Below, in pieces: positions 8,989 through 17,725 of a DNA stretch of 64,000 nucleotides. Below the pieces are notes generated by a model. That model did no database searches. It had not been told where the DNA came from and saw only the letters and a list, made by a program, of their open reading frames with translations. The first letter of the stretch is position 1. Every line of letters starts with the position of its first letter. Both the position numbers and the translations under genes were made by a program. This stretch comes from JAHEJE01 sp965216335 (lineage in GTDB: Bacteria > Pseudomonadota > Alphaproteobacteria > Rhizobiales > Aestuariivirgaceae): positions 3,224,001-3,288,000 of the forward strand of contig OZ244154.1 of the NCBI GenBank assembly GCA_965216335.1, read 5' to 3'.

Positions 8989-10278
8989 ATGGCAGTGACG
9001 ACAGCACCGGATGTACAAGCCAGCGGACCTATTCTGACCGCCGACGGCAGACCGCTGAAGGCCAGTCTGCAAAAGTCGCTGCGCAAGAACAAGCTGCGCG
9101 CCACATTGTTGGTTGCACCGACCTTCGTATTCCTTTTGTTCACGTTCATCATCCCGGTTCTGGCTTTGATGATGAACAGTGTCGACGATACTTATATCAA
9201 TGACGTCCTGCCGAAGACATTCGTCGAGTTCGACAAGTGGGATGGCAAGGATCTGCCGCCTGAGTCGATGTACAAGGCGATGTTCACCGATATCGTAGAG
9301 GCCGACGGCTTGCAGATCGGCAAGGGCTCGACCCGAATGAACTATGCTCAGTCGGGTTGGAAGAGCCTGCTCAAGAAGTCGCGGCGGCAATTCAACAAGA
9401 TCGTCAAGAATGAACCCGACTTCGCCGGTCCTTACAAGGAAACAATGATCAAGGTCGACAAGCGCTGGGGCAAAATTGACTTCTGGAAGTCGCTGTCGGT
9501 TATGAAATCGCCATACACCCTGGGCTATTACTGGAATGCGGTTGACCGCAAGTATGACGTCGACAAGAACGTCGTCATGCAGCCGGAAAGCCGCCAGGTC
9601 TATGTGACGTTCTGGATACGCACGTTGGTGGTCAGTATGCTGGTCACCTTGTTCTGCGTCATTCTGGGTTATCCGGTGGCGCATTTGCTGGCTACATTGC
9701 CGCTGCGTTACTCCAACATTCTGATGATCTGCGTGCTGATGCCATTTTGGACATCGCTCCTGGTGCGCATCGTCGCCTGGATGATCATGTTGCAGCAGCA
9801 TGGCGTGGTGAACGACAGTCTGGTGGCCATGGGCATCCTGGCCGAAGAGAACCGGCTTGCCATGATGTACAATTTCACCGGCACGCTGATCGTGATGACC
9901 CAGGTCCTGCTGCCATTCATGATCCTGCCGATCTATTCGGTGATGAAGACCATTTCGCCGGTCTATATGAAGGCCGCCCAGAACCTCGGCGCGACGCCGC
10001 GCTGGGCCTTCATCAAGGTCTACATGCCGCAAACCCTGCCGGGTGTCGGCGCCGGTGTGATCCTCGTGTTCATCGTCGCCATCGGCTACTACATCACGCC
10101 GGAACTGGTCGGCGGCAAGGACGGTCAGCTGATCGGCAACCAGATCGCCTATCACCTGAAACAGAGCCTCAACTGGGGTCTGGCCTCGGCGATGGGTGTG
10201 ATCCTGCTCACGGCGATCCTGGTCCTCTACTGGGTCTACGACAAGATCGTCGGCATCGACAACATGCGGATGGGGTAA
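8989..10278 (+). CDS. ABC importer permease, PotB-like, with a large periplasmic insert
   Basis: A 429-residue inner-membrane permease. ATG 8989 is preferred over GTG 8980, with a GGGTGG purine run 5 bases upstream. After TM1 (LVAPTFVFLLFTFIIPVLAL) comes a hydrophilic segment of about 145 residues before the next membrane helix (TLVVSMLVTLFCVILGYPVA). The EAA loop (KAAQNLGATPRWAFIKVYMP) contacts the ATPase. Typical PotB proteins are ~280 residues, so the insert explains the extra length and may contact the binding protein. It is followed 6 bases later by the partner permease. Confidence 0.85.
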   Translation: MAVTTAPDVQASGPILTADGRPLKASLQKSLRKNKLRATLLVAPTFVFLLFTFIIPVLALMMNSVDDTYINDVLPKTFVEFDKWDGKDLPPESMYKAMFTDIVEADGLQIGKGSTRMNYAQSGWKSLLKKSRRQFNKIVKNEPDFAGPYKETMIKVDKRWGKIDFWKSLSVMKSPYTLGYYWNAVDRKYDVDKNVVMQPESRQVYVTFWIRTLVVSMLVTLFCVILGYPVAHLLATLPLRYSNILMICVLMPFWTSLLVRIVAWMIMLQQHGVVNDSLVAMGILAEENRLAMMYNFTGTLIVMTQVLLPFMILPIYSVMKTISPVYMKAAQNLGATPRWAFIKVYMPQTLPGVGAGVILVFIVAIGYYITPELVGGKDGQLIGNQIAYHLKQSLNWGLASAMGVILLTAILVLYWVYDKIVGIDNMRMG

Positions 10279-10284
10279 GGGACA

Positions 10285-11169
10285 ATGGCACTTCCAGCTT
10301 ACAAGACCACCGGTCAGCGCTTTTGGCACTATGTCTACCTGGCGTTTTGTGCCTTCGTGATGTTCTTCCTTGTCGCACCGCTGATCGCCGTCATTCCGCT
10401 GTCGTTCACCTCCGAGGCGTTCCTGAACTTCACGCCGGGCATGTTGTCGCTTGATCCGGAAGCGTTCTCGCTGCGCTGGTACAGGTTGCTGATCGGCGAC
10501 TGCTCCGACGCTGTCATCACCACGGTGTGTTCCGACAAGTGGATGATCGGCCTGAAAAACAGCTTCATCGTCGGCATCGCCTCGACCCTGCTGGCCACCG
10601 CGCTCGGCATCCTGGCCGCGCTTGGCCTGTCGAAGCCGCACATGCCCTACCGCAAGCTGATCATGGCCGCGCTCATCTCGCCGATGATCGTGCCGCTGAT
10701 CATTTCCGCTGCCGGCATGTTCATCTTCTTTGCCAAGGTCAACCTGGTGTCGACCTTCACCGGCCTGATCTTCGCCCACACCGCGCTGGGTCTGCCGTTT
10801 GTCGTGATCACCGTGACGGCGACCATGTCGGGCTTCGATCACAGCCTGACCCGGGCGGCGGAAAACCTGGGCGGACATCCGACGCATAACTTTTTCAAGA
10901 TCCAGCTTCCGCTGATCGCGCCCGGCGTGATCTCCGGCGCCCTGTTCGCCTTCATCACCTCGTTCGATGAAATCGTCGTGGTGCTGTTCGTCGGCGGTGC
11001 CGAGCAGTTGACCCTGCCGCGCCAGATGTGGGCTGGTATCCGTCAGGAAATCTCGCCGACCATTCTGGCCGCCGCGACCATCCTGGTGATCATTTCGGTG
11101 CTGCTGCTGACAACGATCGAGTTGCTGCGGCGCCGGTCCGAACGCTTGCGCGGCATCTCGCCGGCATAG
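10285..11169 (+). CDS. ABC importer permease, PotC-like
   Basis: A 294-residue inner-membrane permease. TM1 is FCAFVMFFLVAPLIAVIPLS. Further helices follow, and an EAA-type loop lies around ENLGGHPTHNFFKIQLP. The segment between TM1 and TM2 is moderately long and contains two cysteines (GDCSDAVITTVCSD), which could form a periplasmic disulfide. It completes the importer of the 6.5-11.2 kb operon. It ends 21 bases before a DUF1194 gene, which may be cotranscribed. Confidence 0.85.
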   Translation: MALPAYKTTGQRFWHYVYLAFCAFVMFFLVAPLIAVIPLSFTSEAFLNFTPGMLSLDPEAFSLRWYRLLIGDCSDAVITTVCSDKWMIGLKNSFIVGIASTLLATALGILAALGLSKPHMPYRKLIMAALISPMIVPLIISAAGMFIFFAKVNLVSTFTGLIFAHTALGLPFVVITVTATMSGFDHSLTRAAENLGGHPTHNFFKIQLPLIAPGVISGALFAFITSFDEIVVVLFVGGAEQLTLPRQMWAGIRQEISPTILAAATILVIISVLLLTTIELLRRRSERLRGISPA

Positions 11170-11190
11170 AAAGGTGGAGCCGGTGCAGCT

Positions 11191-11934
11191 ATGTTTGCAA
11201 GGCTGGCCGGCCCATTGAAAGTGTTGCGGTGCCTGAAGTGGCCGCTGCTGGCATTAGCGCTGAGTACCGCGCTAATGCTGGCGCAACACCGCACCGCCTC
11301 GCGCGCCCAGGGCGCAGACGCCGATCTGGCGCTGGTCCTGGCCATAGACTGTTCCTACTCCGTTGACGACCGGGAGTACCGTCTGCAGCTCGACGGCATT
11401 GCCAACGCGTTCCGTTCCGCCGAGATTCAGGCAGCGATCGCAAACGGCGCTCACGGCCGCATCGCCGTTGCGGCGGTGCTGTGGTCGTCGGTCAAATACC
11501 AGCAGGCCGTGGTGCCGTGGACGACGGTGGCCGGTCCCGCCGATGCCGAGGTCTTTGCCCGGCGCATCGAGCAGGCGCCGCGCGCCATTCCCGTTGGCGG
11601 CACCTCCATCAGTCAGGCACTGCTGTATTCCGCCCGGCTCCTCGAAACCGTACCTTTTGCGGCGACCCGGAAGGTCATCGATGTTTCTTCCGACGGGCGC
11701 AACAATTCCGGCGGCGCTGCTCCGCTGGCGCGCGATCAGGTCACCGCCAGGGGTATCACCGTCAATGCCCTGGTCGTGCCGTCACCGGAGTGGACAATCC
11801 TCGACAAGTGGTTCGAGCGCAATGTCGTCGGCGGGCCATATCACTTCGTCATTGTCGCCGACACCTACGACGACTACGCCGAGGCGATCTACCGCAAACT
11901 GCTGCGTGAGATTACCGGGCCGGGCATCAGCTGA
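11191..11934 (+). CDS. DUF1194 von Willebrand A-like exported protein
   Basis: A 247-residue protein with an N-terminal hydrophobic segment (CLKWPLLALALSTALMLA) ending near RAQGADA, so it is probably exported. The mature part opens LALVLAIDCSYSVDDREYRLQ, a DxSxS-like MIDAS motif in which Cys replaces the first Ser (DCSYS). VPVGGTSISQ-type and VIDVSSDGRNN segments follow, as in DUF1194 proteins. vWA domains bind partners through a metal ion. Its role beside the ABC importer is unknown. Confidence 0.8.
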   Translation: MFARLAGPLKVLRCLKWPLLALALSTALMLAQHRTASRAQGADADLALVLAIDCSYSVDDREYRLQLDGIANAFRSAEIQAAIANGAHGRIAVAAVLWSSVKYQQAVVPWTTVAGPADAEVFARRIEQAPRAIPVGGTSISQALLYSARLLETVPFAATRKVIDVSSDGRNNSGGAAPLARDQVTARGITVNALVVPSPEWTILDKWFERNVVGGPYHFVIVADTYDDYAEAIYRKLLREITGPGIS

Positions 11935-11939
11935 CCGCC

Positions 11940-12893
11940 ATGCGTTGCGTGTCCGCCGACCAGGTTTATCGCATCTGCCGCGGCACCGCGCTGATCGATG
12001 CGCTTCACCAGGCGCACAAGGGTGAAAGGCCGCTGCGCGAGCATTCGCTGATCCAGCGCGAGGTGAACGGCGAACTGCAGAGCTACGTCAACATCTCCGC
12101 CTGGCTGCCCGGTGAGGCGTTCGCCACCAAGGTCATCACCATCCTGCCGGGCAACCCGTCGCGCGCAAAAGGGCTGCCGGCCATCCAGGCCCTGGTGCCG
12201 CTGTTCGACGGCAAGACCGGCGCGCCGCGCGCCGTGGTCGACGGCACCTCGCTTACCTACGTCAAGACGGCGGCCGACAGCGCATTGGGCGCCCGGTTGC
12301 TGGCCAAGCCGCAACCCGAAACGATGACCCTCGTCGGTACCGGCGGTCTGGCGCCCCATGTGGTGCGTGCCCACCTGACGGCACATCCCGGCATCGCCCG
12401 GGTTTACGTCTGGGGCCGCCGCCGCGAGGCGGCCGAGGCGGTCGCCGGTGAGCTGCACGGCCTGCCGGTGCAGGTTTCGACCGCCGCCGACCTGGAGCAG
12501 GCCGTGCGCGTGTCCGACATCGTAAGCTGCGTCACCGCTTCGACCCGGCCGCTGGTCAGGGGCACGTGGCTGAAAGCCGGCGCGCATCTCGACCTGATCG
12601 GCAGCTTCACCCCCGATATGCGTGAGTGCGATGACGATGCGGTCCGCCGCGCCCGGCTGTTTGTCGACTCGCCCTGGAGCGCAGTCGAAGAAGCCGGCGA
12701 CATCTGCGATCCGCTGGCCCGCGGCATCATTGCCCGCGATGACATCGAGGCCGATCTGTTCGACCTGTGCAGCGGCAAAATGCAACTGGACCGCGCCGCG
12801 GACGATGTGACACTGTTCAAGAATGGCGGTGGTGCGCACCTCGATCTGTTCGCCGCCCAGTTCATCACCCGGGCCTGTGAGAACGAAGCATGA
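11940..12893 (+). CDS. Ornithine cyclodeaminase/mu-crystallin family protein
   Basis: A 317-residue protein. Family hallmarks are the N-terminal sheet (AYVNISAW-like; here QSYVNISAWLP), FATKVITILPGN, LVPLFDGKTGAP, TSLTYVKTAADSALGARLL and the NAD-binding VGTGGLAPHVVRAHL. Members are ornithine cyclodeaminase, alanine dehydrogenase and imine/ketimine reductases. It overlaps the next flavoenzyme gene by 4 bases (ATGA), which couples them. An imine reductase or an amino acid dehydrogenase handling a demethylation product would fit. The exact reaction cannot be assigned. Confidence 0.85.
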   Translation: MRCVSADQVYRICRGTALIDALHQAHKGERPLREHSLIQREVNGELQSYVNISAWLPGEAFATKVITILPGNPSRAKGLPAIQALVPLFDGKTGAPRAVVDGTSLTYVKTAADSALGARLLAKPQPETMTLVGTGGLAPHVVRAHLTAHPGIARVYVWGRRREAAEAVAGELHGLPVQVSTAADLEQAVRVSDIVSCVTASTRPLVRGTWLKAGAHLDLIGSFTPDMRECDDDAVRRARLFVDSPWSAVEEAGDICDPLARGIIARDDIEADLFDLCSGKMQLDRAADDVTLFKNGGGAHLDLFAAQFITRACENEA

Positions 12894-14881
12894 GCGAGCA
12901 CTTTCCCCACCTGTTTTCGCCCCTGAAGCTGCGCCACCGGACGCTCAAGAACCGCATCGTGTTTGGAGCCCACACGCCCAACATGAGCCACGACGGCCTG
13001 CCCGGTCCGCGCCATTTCGGCTATTACCGCGAGCGCGCCAGGGGCGGTGCGGCGATGATCGTCGTCGAGCCTTCGCCGGCCCACCGCACCGGCGTGCTGA
13101 CGGGTCGCAACTTCCGCCACGAGACCGACGAGGTGATCCCGCACTTCCGCAAGGTGACGGACGAGTGCAGGAGCCACGGCACGGTGATGATGCACCAGCT
13201 CTATCACGTCGGCGGCCATGGCGATCAGGACAACTCCTGGGAGCCCTACTGGTCGCCATCTGGCGTGCCGTCCTACCATGACCCGTGGGGCAGCCACGCC
13301 ATGACGGATGCCGAGGTCGAGGAGCTGATCGAAGCATTTGTCCAAGCTGCCCGCCGCGACAAAGAATCGGGATTTGACGGCACCGACATCTTTGCCGGTT
13401 ACAACTGCCTGGTCGACCAGTTCTGGTCGCCACTGACCAACCGGCGCGACGACAAATGGGGCGGCTCACTGGACAACCGCATGCGCTTTATCGCGCAAGT
13501 CTGTGATGGCATCCGCAAAGTGAACGGCGATGACTTCATCATCGGCATGACGATCTCCGGCGCCGAACCGCACCCCGGCGGCCTGACCATTGCCGACAAG
13601 CAGGAGATCATTTCCTGGCTCGATGAGCGTGCTCTTGTCGATTACTTCTCGTCCGGCACCGGCAGCTATCTCAACCAGTTCGGCCTGATCGTGCCGAGCT
13701 TTCATTACGGCATGATGCTTGGGCCGCCCGATGCCGCTGAATTCAAGAAGGTCGTCAGGCACGCAAAGATCACCGCCGAGGCCCGCGTCAAGACGCCGGC
13801 CAACGCGGATCAGGTGATCGGTGCCGGTGACGCCGATCTGGTGTCGCTGGTCAGAAGCCAGATCGCCGATCCGCATCTCGCCAACAAGGCAAGGCAAGGC
13901 CGGGTCGATGACATCCGTCCGTGCATTTCCTGCAACCAGCTTTGCCTGGGCCGGCGCATGCGCGACTACTACATTTCCTGCCTTGTCAATCCGTCGGTGT
14001 CGCGCGAGCATGAATGGGACGGCGATGCCGTACCGCGCGCCGAGACGCCGCGCGAGGTGCTGGTGGTCGGCGGCGGCCCAGCCGGCATGGAAACGGCACG
14101 TGTTGCCGCCGAGCGCGGTCACAGGGTACGCCTGGTCGAGCGCACCGGCGAACTGGGCGGCCAGTTCCGCCTTGCCGCCGGCCAGCCGGAACGCGGCGAG
14201 GTTGGACATTTCCTCAACTGGGCACAGAACCAGCTTGAGAAGCTCCAGGTCCGGGTTGACCTGCGCACCGAAATGACGGCCGAAGACATCGAGAACGATC
14301 CGGCCGACGCGGTCGTGCTGTGCACCGGCTCGCTGCCCGACCGCAAGGGCTTCCAGCGCGCCTATCCGCACGTTGAGACCCTGCCGGGTGCCGATCAGGA
14401 CAATGTGTGCACCGTGCACGACGTGCTCGACGGCTCGGTAGTGCCGGGCACCAATGTGCTGCTGCTGGACGACATCAACGGCTGGCTGCCGGCGTCCGGC
14501 ACCGCAGTGCACCTTGCCCAGCAGCGCCATTTCGTCACCGTCGTCACGGCGGCGGAGAAGGCGGCGGCACAGATGGACTACTCGCACACCGGCGACACCA
14601 TGCGTGAGCGCTTCGCCAAATTCGGTGTCGAAGTGCTGCTGGCGACGGCGCTGGAAAGCTGGAACGGCAACACCGCCCGGTTGATCAATCTCTATACCGG
14701 CGACGTCGAGGAACGCGACTTCGATGGGCTCGTGCTGGCGACGACCAACCGGTGCGAAGACCACCTGTCGCGCGCCCTTGACGGCTCGGCCAAGGACGTT
14801 CACACCATCGGCGACGCCCTGCAGGCGCGCACCGCCGCCATGGCGATCTATGAGGCGCGCAAGCTGGCGATGACACTGTAA
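12890..14881 (+). CDS. TMADH/DCR-family FMN/Fe-S/FAD oxidoreductase
   Basis: A 663-residue enzyme. An N-terminal OYE-type FMN barrel (LKLRHRTLKNRIVFGAHTP) has the metal-type motif CISCNQLC, then 11 residues and another Cys. This C-x2-C-x3-C-x11-C pattern is that of 2,4-dienoyl-CoA reductase and TMADH relatives and binds 4Fe-4S. A C-terminal FAD/NAD domain begins EVLVVGGGPAGMETARVAAE. The DgcA, TMADH and StcD demethylases belong to this family. Translationally coupled to the cyclodeaminase-like gene and 14 bases before the DddQ-like cupin, it probably oxidises a methylated amine or a related osmolyte. Confidence 0.85.
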   Translation: MSEHFPHLFSPLKLRHRTLKNRIVFGAHTPNMSHDGLPGPRHFGYYRERARGGAAMIVVEPSPAHRTGVLTGRNFRHETDEVIPHFRKVTDECRSHGTVMMHQLYHVGGHGDQDNSWEPYWSPSGVPSYHDPWGSHAMTDAEVEELIEAFVQAARRDKESGFDGTDIFAGYNCLVDQFWSPLTNRRDDKWGGSLDNRMRFIAQVCDGIRKVNGDDFIIGMTISGAEPHPGGLTIADKQEIISWLDERALVDYFSSGTGSYLNQFGLIVPSFHYGMMLGPPDAAEFKKVVRHAKITAEARVKTPANADQVIGAGDADLVSLVRSQIADPHLANKARQGRVDDIRPCISCNQLCLGRRMRDYYISCLVNPSVSREHEWDGDAVPRAETPREVLVVGGGPAGMETARVAAERGHRVRLVERTGELGGQFRLAAGQPERGEVGHFLNWAQNQLEKLQVRVDLRTEMTAEDIENDPADAVVLCTGSLPDRKGFQRAYPHVETLPGADQDNVCTVHDVLDGSVVPGTNVLLLDDINGWLPASGTAVHLAQQRHFVTVVTAAEKAAAQMDYSHTGDTMRERFAKFGVEVLLATALESWNGNTARLINLYTGDVEERDFDGLVLATTNRCEDHLSRALDGSAKDVHTIGDALQARTAAMAIYEARKLAMTL

Positions 14882-14895
14882 CGGGGGCGTACTTC

Positions 14896-15525
14896 TTGCA
14901 CGATGAGACTTTTCACGACGCCAGCGCGCTGATCGCTGCGATCATGCGCGACCTGGTGGACTTTCCCGATGACACACCCGGCGTCATGGAGGTGCTGACC
15001 GGCATCGCCAGCCAGGACCTGTCGGAGGACAATTTTACCGCACCCGAGCCGCACCGGCTGCCGGCCTGCCGCCTGCTGCCGCAGGTCATCGCCGCCGGGC
15101 TCGTCGTCTCGCCCCGCGTGTGCGGCGCCATCGCCACGCTGGAAGACCGCATGCACTGGTTCCAGGAGACACATTACAGCGACGAGACCTTGGGACAGCC
15201 CGGCTACATGGACAACTACGCCGCCATGGAGATCATCGGCGAGCGCGGTTTCTTCAAAGGCGAAGACTTCAGCATGGGCCTGATGATCTTTGGCGCCGGC
15301 CTGACCTATCCCGACCACCGCCACGCTGCCTCGGAACTCTACTGGCTTCTCACCGGCCCGATAGAATACCGCCGCGCCCCGGGCGGCTTCCGGATCGTCG
15401 GGACGGCAGACACGATCTGGAACGAACCCAGCGAGATTCATGCCCTGAAGACCGGCGAGGCTCCGTTGTTGTGTGTGTGGTCGTGGACGAAGGATGTCAG
15501 TCAGCCGCCGGAGTTGGTGTCATGA
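14896..15525 (+). CDS. Cupin with DMSP-lyase (DddQ/DddL-type) active-site pattern
   Basis: A 209-residue cytoplasmic protein; the TTG start is uncertain (an in-frame ATG lies at 14944). The C-terminal cupin shows Y138-x2-H141-x-H143-x3-E147-x-Y149 (YPDHRHAASELY) and a later His182. This matches the spacing I recall for DddQ (Tyr120, His123, His125, Glu129, Tyr131, His163). DddQ/DddL cleave DMSP to acrylate and DMS. It follows the flavoenzyme by 14 bases in the same operon. No acrylate-handling genes are visible, so it may act on another betaine or sulfonium. Family assignment is fairly sure; substrate is not. Confidence 0.75.
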   Translation: MHDETFHDASALIAAIMRDLVDFPDDTPGVMEVLTGIASQDLSEDNFTAPEPHRLPACRLLPQVIAAGLVVSPRVCGAIATLEDRMHWFQETHYSDETLGQPGYMDNYAAMEIIGERGFFKGEDFSMGLMIFGAGLTYPDHRHAASELYWLLTGPIEYRRAPGGFRIVGTADTIWNEPSEIHALKTGEAPLLCVWSWTKDVSQPPELVS

Positions 15526-15569
15526 AGACAATGGATTGCCCCACGCCGGTGCGACCGGTCCTAATCAAG

Positions 15570-15667
15570 TGTCATCCCGGCCAAGCGCAGCGCGAGCCGG
15601 GATTTCTGTGCCCTTTGGAGGTGTCCAGAGGTCCCGGATAAGACCTCGCGGTCTTTCCGGGATGACA
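15570..15667. repeat. REP-like inverted repeat (GTCATCCCGG type)
   Basis: TGTCATCCCGG (15570-15580) pairs perfectly with CCGGGATGACA (15657-15667), and the inner part contains further GAGCCGGGA/TCCCGGATA half-sites. This is the common alphaproteobacterial GTCATCCCGG palindrome. It lies between the ends of two convergent genes, where it could act as a bidirectional transcript end. Confidence 0.7.
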
Positions 15668-15686
15668 GTGGCTGAGTGAGCCCGTG

Positions 15687-17711
15687 TTACAACACCCGCG
15701 CCAGCCTGAAGGCGTCGAGGGTGGCGGCGGCGATGTTGCGGGAGGCGGTGGCATCGCCGATGGCGTGGAGTTCGAAGCTGTCGCCAGTGTGCGGTTGCGG
15801 CTCACCGGCGGTGAGGGCGGCGAGGTCGGTGACGCCGTCATTGGCGGAATGGGACCGCAGCGCATCGAAGGTTTCGCGCAACGGCTGCGTGCCGTGCTCG
15901 ACGATGACGCGGTCGGCTTCAAGTGAATTGTCCTTACCGGTCACCTCGTTGCAAAAAGTGGCCTTGAGGCGATTGCCGGATCTTTCGACCGATATCAGCC
16001 TGGCATCGAAGGTGACGGGAACGTCCAGTTCGTAGAGCCGCTTCTTCCAGAACGGGCGCTCGGCATAGGACAACTCGGCCGCCAGCATGTCGTCGATGGC
16101 TGCAAGGCGGACGTTGGCGCCGGCCGCAGCGAAATGTTCGGCACAGGTCGCCGCCACATGCCGCCCGGTGCCGTCGTAGATGATGACGTCTTCGCCGGCG
16201 GCCGGGTCGATGGCCAATGCATCCCACGCCGATGTGCAGTGCTCAGCGCCCTCGAGCCAGTCGAGATCTGGCAACCCGCCAGTGGCGATGATGACGGCAT
16301 CTGGCGACAGCGCCAGAACGTCGGCCGCCTCGGCATAGACATTGAGGCGCACATCGACCCCGAGCCGGTCCAATTCGTCCGAGCGCCAGTCGATGACGCC
16401 GAGAATGTCCTTGCGCCACGAGGCTTTAGCCGCCAGCAGAACCTGGCCGCCGAGCCGGGGAGCGGCCTCGAACAGGGTGACGGTGTGACCACGCAGGGCA
16501 GCGACCCGGGCGGCTTCCAGCCCGGCAACCCCGCCACCGACGACCACGACCTTGCGCCCCGGTGTCTCGCTGCGTTCGACCGCGTGCGGCAGCCGGCCTT
16601 CACGGCCCGTTGACGGATTGTGCAGGCACACCGGGCGGGTGACGCCCATGCAATGGGTTGCGCCGACGCACGGGCGGATGCGCTCTTCCTCGCCCGCCTT
16701 GATCTTGTTGACGATGTGCGGGTCGGCGATGTGCGCCCGCGTCATGCCGGCCATGTCGATCAGCCCCTCGCGGATGGCATGGCGCGCCGTGGCGATGTCG
16801 GCGATGCGCGCGGCGTGGAACACCGGCAGCGAGACCTCCCGCTTGAAGGCGGCGGCCTTGTCCAGCCACGGCGCCATCGGCGAGGCCATGCCCGGCATGT
16901 TGTCGCGCGCCAGGCCGAGAACGGTGTCCATGCGCCCGTAGATGGCGTTGAAGAAATCGAGAAATCCGGCACGCTCGAAAATGCCGGCAATCGCCACGCA
17001 GTCGTCGAACGCCAGCCCGCCCGCCATCGCCTCGTCGACGATGAACCGCATGCCGACCAGGAAATCGTCACCCACCCGACGGCGGATTTCCTCATAGACC
17101 TCCAGCCCGAAACGGCAGCGGTTCTCCAGCGAGCCGCCATAGCCGTCGGAACGCTTGTTGGTGACGGGCGAAAAGAACTGGCCGATCAGGTGCCCGCCGG
17201 CGAGCGTCTCCAGCCCGTCGAGGCCGGCGGTCTTGCAGCGCCACGCCGCATCGCCGAACTCACGCACCACCCGGTCGATATCGTGCTGGTCCATTTCGCG
17301 GGCAAACGACCGGTGCAGCGTCTCGCGCGACGCCGACGGCGCGATCGCCGGCAGCCAGTCGTCCGAAAAGCTTTCCGAGCGCCGCCCGAGATGGGTGATC
17401 TGGCACATGATGGCGCAGTCGTGCCGGTGGATGCGTTCGGCGAATTCGGTCAGGTGCGGAATGCAGGCGTCGTCACTGACCCTGATTTGCTGAAAGCTGT
17501 CCTGGCTGTCGGGCGACACGTTCGACGACCCGCCGAACATGGTCAGCGCCAGTCCGCCCTTGGCCTTTTCCTCATGATAGAGCTGATAGGGCAGGGTGGT
17601 GAGATTGTTCTCGTCCATGCCGCAGGCATGGCTGGTGCTCATGATCCGGTTCTTGAGCGTCAGATGCCGGATGGTCAGCGGCTGCAGCAGCGGGTCGGAT
17701 GATGTTGCCAT
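15687..17711 (-). CDS. StcD-like N-demethylase (TMADH-family flavoenzyme)
   Basis: A 674-residue enzyme read from MATSSDPLLQPL, 14 bases after the upstream gene. The FMN barrel includes LTLKNRIMSTSH, MCQITHLGRR, FHAARIADIATARHAI and GMTRAHIADPHIV. The FAD/NAD half starts VVVVGGGVAGLEAARVAA. These blocks resemble N-methylproline (stachydrine) demethylase StcD. The Fe-S region reads CVGATHCMGVTRPVCLHN: an Ala stands where DCR/TMADH have the second Cys, and only seven residues separate the last two Cys. It is probably an N-demethylase for a methylated amino acid; cluster content needs testing. It is cotranscribed with the DSD1-like gene. Confidence 0.8.
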   Translation of the reverse strand: MATSSDPLLQPLTIRHLTLKNRIMSTSHACGMDENNLTTLPYQLYHEEKAKGGLALTMFGGSSNVSPDSQDSFQQIRVSDDACIPHLTEFAERIHRHDCAIMCQITHLGRRSESFSDDWLPAIAPSASRETLHRSFAREMDQHDIDRVVREFGDAAWRCKTAGLDGLETLAGGHLIGQFFSPVTNKRSDGYGGSLENRCRFGLEVYEEIRRRVGDDFLVGMRFIVDEAMAGGLAFDDCVAIAGIFERAGFLDFFNAIYGRMDTVLGLARDNMPGMASPMAPWLDKAAAFKREVSLPVFHAARIADIATARHAIREGLIDMAGMTRAHIADPHIVNKIKAGEEERIRPCVGATHCMGVTRPVCLHNPSTGREGRLPHAVERSETPGRKVVVVGGGVAGLEAARVAALRGHTVTLFEAAPRLGGQVLLAAKASWRKDILGVIDWRSDELDRLGVDVRLNVYAEAADVLALSPDAVIIATGGLPDLDWLEGAEHCTSAWDALAIDPAAGEDVIIYDGTGRHVAATCAEHFAAAGANVRLAAIDDMLAAELSYAERPFWKKRLYELDVPVTFDARLISVERSGNRLKATFCNEVTGKDNSLEADRVIVEHGTQPLRETFDALRSHSANDGVTDLAALTAGEPQPHTGDSFELHAIGDATASRNIAAATLDAFRLARVL

Positions 17712-17725
17712 GAGGGCGCCGGGTC

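Noticed and set aside
8953..10887. A 644-codon minus-strand open frame opposite the permease genes
   Set aside because: It is antisense to two well-supported permeases, is rich in His, Asp, Arg and Gln as expected for shadow frames in GC-rich DNA, and has no recognisable domain.
16620..17702. A 360-codon plus-strand frame opposite the StcD-like gene
   Set aside because: The minus-strand gene has conserved FMN-barrel blocks throughout; the plus frame has none.
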